Assembly: GCF_003315175.1 (NCBI RefSeq)
Contig: NZ_QNRQ01000002.1
Coordinates: forward strand, 559,145 to 623,144
Source: Eoetvoesiella caeni
Lineage (GTDB): Bacteria > Pseudomonadota > Gammaproteobacteria > Burkholderiales > Burkholderiaceae_B
Direction: 5' to 3'
Length of the DNA stretch: 64,000 nt
Part shown: piece by piece, positions 62,931 through 64,000 of the stretch
Layout of the letters: every line of letters starts with the position of its first letter
How positions within the stretch are numbered: the first letter of the stretch is position 1
Program-made: the position numbers and the translations under genes
Notes under the pieces: model-generated
The model's database searches: none
What the model saw: the letters and a program-made list of their open reading frames with translations, nothing else
Told to the model about the DNA's origin: nothing

Positions 62931-63194
62931 ATGCAAATAACTGAAAAAGGGCAAGTCACCATTCCCAAGCGCCTGCGTGATGCTGCCGGTATTCTGCCGG
63001 GAAGCTATGTGTCTTTTGCGCTGGAGGGAGGAAAGATAATTATTCGCAAGGCTGGCACAGGGACAGGCGATAGGCGTAAATTATTGCGTGCCGCTGCAGC
63101 CAGGGTGCGCAAGAGCCTGGATGAACCGTTCAGGCAAATGGACAGCGAAGATATCATGGCCTTCCTGCGTCCTGACGACGACGGCCATGCTTGA
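62931..63194 (+). CDS. AbrB/MazE/SpoVT-type antitoxin (VapB-like)
   Basis: The 87-residue protein has the swapped-hairpin DNA-binding fold at its N-terminus: MQITEKGQVTIPKRLRDAAG followed by PGSYVSFALEGGKIIIRKA. The C-terminal half is acidic and likely wraps around the toxin. It overlaps the PIN-domain gene by eight bases. Chromosomal VapBC pairs are often mobile or strain-specific. Confidence 0.9.
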   Translation: MQITEKGQVTIPKRLRDAAGILPGSYVSFALEGGKIIIRKAGTGTGDRRKLLRAAAARVRKSLDEPFRQMDSEDIMAFLRPDDDGHA

Positions 63195-63630
63195 TCTATC
63201 CAAATATGACGGTTCAGCCGGCTTTCTGGTTGACACCAATATCTGGATCGATTGTATGGACGCCGACAGCCCGTGGCATGAATGGGCTGTGGATCAGCTT
63301 CAGAACTGCAGCGAGCAAGCGCCCCTGCACATTAATCTGATGATTTACACTGAATTGCTGATTCCCGGCCCGGATGTCGACGCGCTGAACGCGATGCTTG
63401 ATGTCTATGACACACTGCGCAGCCCGCTGCCATGGGCGTGTGCAGCGCTTGCTGCGCAAGCTTACCTTGGCTACCGACGCGGTGGTGGAACGCGCCTTGT
63501 GCCGCTGCCCGATTTCTACATCGGCGCTCATGCCGCCGTTTCCAACCTTTGCGTACTTAGCCGCGATGTGAAACCGTATCGCAACTATTTCCCGCGGTTG
63601 CTCTGTATCGGCCCTAACGAGAACATTTAA
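63187..63630 (+). CDS. vapC: PIN-domain ribonuclease toxin (VapC)
   Basis: The 147-residue protein has the PIN acidic residues in FLVDTNIWIDCMD (first Asp), YTELL (Glu), LPDFYIGAHA (Asp) and LSRDVKPY (Asp), the set that binds Mg2+ for RNA cleavage. The ATG at 63187 lies inside the antitoxin gene, so translation is coupled. VapC cuts tRNA or rRNA when the antitoxin is lost. Confidence 0.88.
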   Translation: MLDLSKYDGSAGFLVDTNIWIDCMDADSPWHEWAVDQLQNCSEQAPLHINLMIYTELLIPGPDVDALNAMLDVYDTLRSPLPWACAALAAQAYLGYRRGGGTRLVPLPDFYIGAHAAVSNLCVLSRDVKPYRNYFPRLLCIGPNENI

Positions 63631-63701
63631 AACCTTATGACAGAGGTAAGGCGACGAGCCTGCGGAACTCATGATTTTTATGCTGGCACAAAGGAGTTGC
63701 G

Positions 63702-63890
63702 TTAGGGCGGGTGTTGTCCGTTATCGAACTTCCCCAAAATTGTTCTGGCCGAGAAGGTTAGGGGATGCTTAAGCCAGATCTTGATGCGTGCATTCAGGCT
63801 TACCTTACTTTTTAAAGCCTGGGCCTCCTTTTCTTGATAACGTTCGAGTGCCTCTTGCAACGTGGTGCGCTCAAGCTCGGAGCGATCCAT
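63702..63890 (-). CDS. Small hypothetical protein
   Basis: A 62-residue product, highly charged and helical in its first half (LQEALERYQEKEAQALKSKV) and basic near the end. AGGA lies six bases before the ATG, which supports a real gene. I do not recognise a family. It lies between the toxin-antitoxin pair and a transposase fragment. Confidence 0.5.
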   Translation of the reverse strand: MDRSELERTTLQEALERYQEKEAQALKSKVSLNARIKIWLKHPLTFSARTILGKFDNGQHPP

Positions 63891-63900
63891 AAAGATTCCT

Positions 63901-64000
63901 CGCCGCAGCTTGATGCGTCGGCACAGGTGGAACCTGACCGATGATCAATACAGCAACCTGATGCAGTACCTGGAGATGTTTCCGGTGCTTAAAGCCCTCT
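63901..64000 (+). mobile_element. Partial transposase fragment, possibly ISL3 family
   Basis: The frame from about 63901 reads ...RRHRWNLTDDQYSNLMQYLE followed by MFPVLKAL and is cut by the window end. The pattern of a Trp-Asn-Leu-Thr-x2-Gln core, a helical stretch and Pro-x-Leu-Lys resembles the helical region of ISL3-type transposases. No start codon with a ribosome binding site is visible and no terminal inverted repeat can be checked, so this is a tentative call. Confidence 0.4.

Overview
The window looks like the chromosome of a metabolically versatile betaproteobacterium, most likely of the family Alcaligenaceae (Pusillimonas, Bordetella or Candidimonas relatives). This is inferred from high GC content, several leucine/amide-type ABC importers, a DUF2868-DUF3482 gene pair, and GC-rich intergenic repeats of a kind common in that family. 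Positions 1-5821 hold housekeeping genes on both strands: prfC, rhlE, lemA and two TPM-domain genes. No tRNA, rRNA or CRISPR array was found.

The region 5852-24885 is the most interesting part. It appears to be one regulon for reductive breakdown of an N-heterocycle. It holds an aldehyde dehydrogenase and a 7Fe ferredoxin (minus strand), two related TetR repressors, and an amide-type ABC importer flanked by two isochorismatase-fold hydrolases. A six-gene operon follows: a 6-hydroxynicotinate-reductase-like Fe-S protein, a UPF0280 protein, two DUF1185 proteins, an enamidase-like amidohydrolase and a family III CoA transferase. Last comes an NADPH-ferredoxin reductase / ferredoxin / Rieske oxygenase operon. 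A 16-bp palindrome (TKTAGT-N4-ACTAMA) recurs at four promoters here, twice as a tandem pair exactly 19 bp apart. The genes suggest the route 6-hydroxynicotinate -> 6-oxotetrahydronicotinate -> 2-formylglutarate -> glutarate or glutaryl-CoA, a chemistry best known from anaerobic clostridia.

The region 24991-29831 holds a TIM-barrel protein and four small housekeeping-type genes on the minus strand. The region 30101-38349 is a nine-gene operon: a complete branched-chain-type ABC importer, a CYP199-like cytochrome P450 with its own ferredoxin and ferredoxin reductase, and a MarR regulator. It is preceded by a promoter whose -35 box lies inside a 30-bp palindrome. Two CynX/NimT-type MFS transporters, a RidA remnant and a YbhG-F-S-R-type efflux operon follow (38366-46301).

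The region 46436-55762 is a nine-gene minus-strand operon that starts with a 2,5-dihydroxypyridine dioxygenase (NicX) homologue. It continues with an alpha/beta hydrolase, an acyl-CoA-dehydrogenase-fold protein, a flavin reductase, a binding protein, a quinone-oxidoreductase-like enzyme, a feruloyl-CoA-synthase-like ligase, a glutathione transferase and a TetR regulator. The promoter at 55882-55910 is near consensus, with a perfect 12-bp palindrome at the expected start site. Beyond it (56196-62129) lie a second hydrolase with an NCS1 permease, a Rieske oxygenase, a LysR regulator and another orphan binding protein. The right end (62349-64000) holds a cupin gene, a VapBC-type toxin-antitoxin pair, a small hypothetical gene and a probable transposase fragment cut by the window edge.
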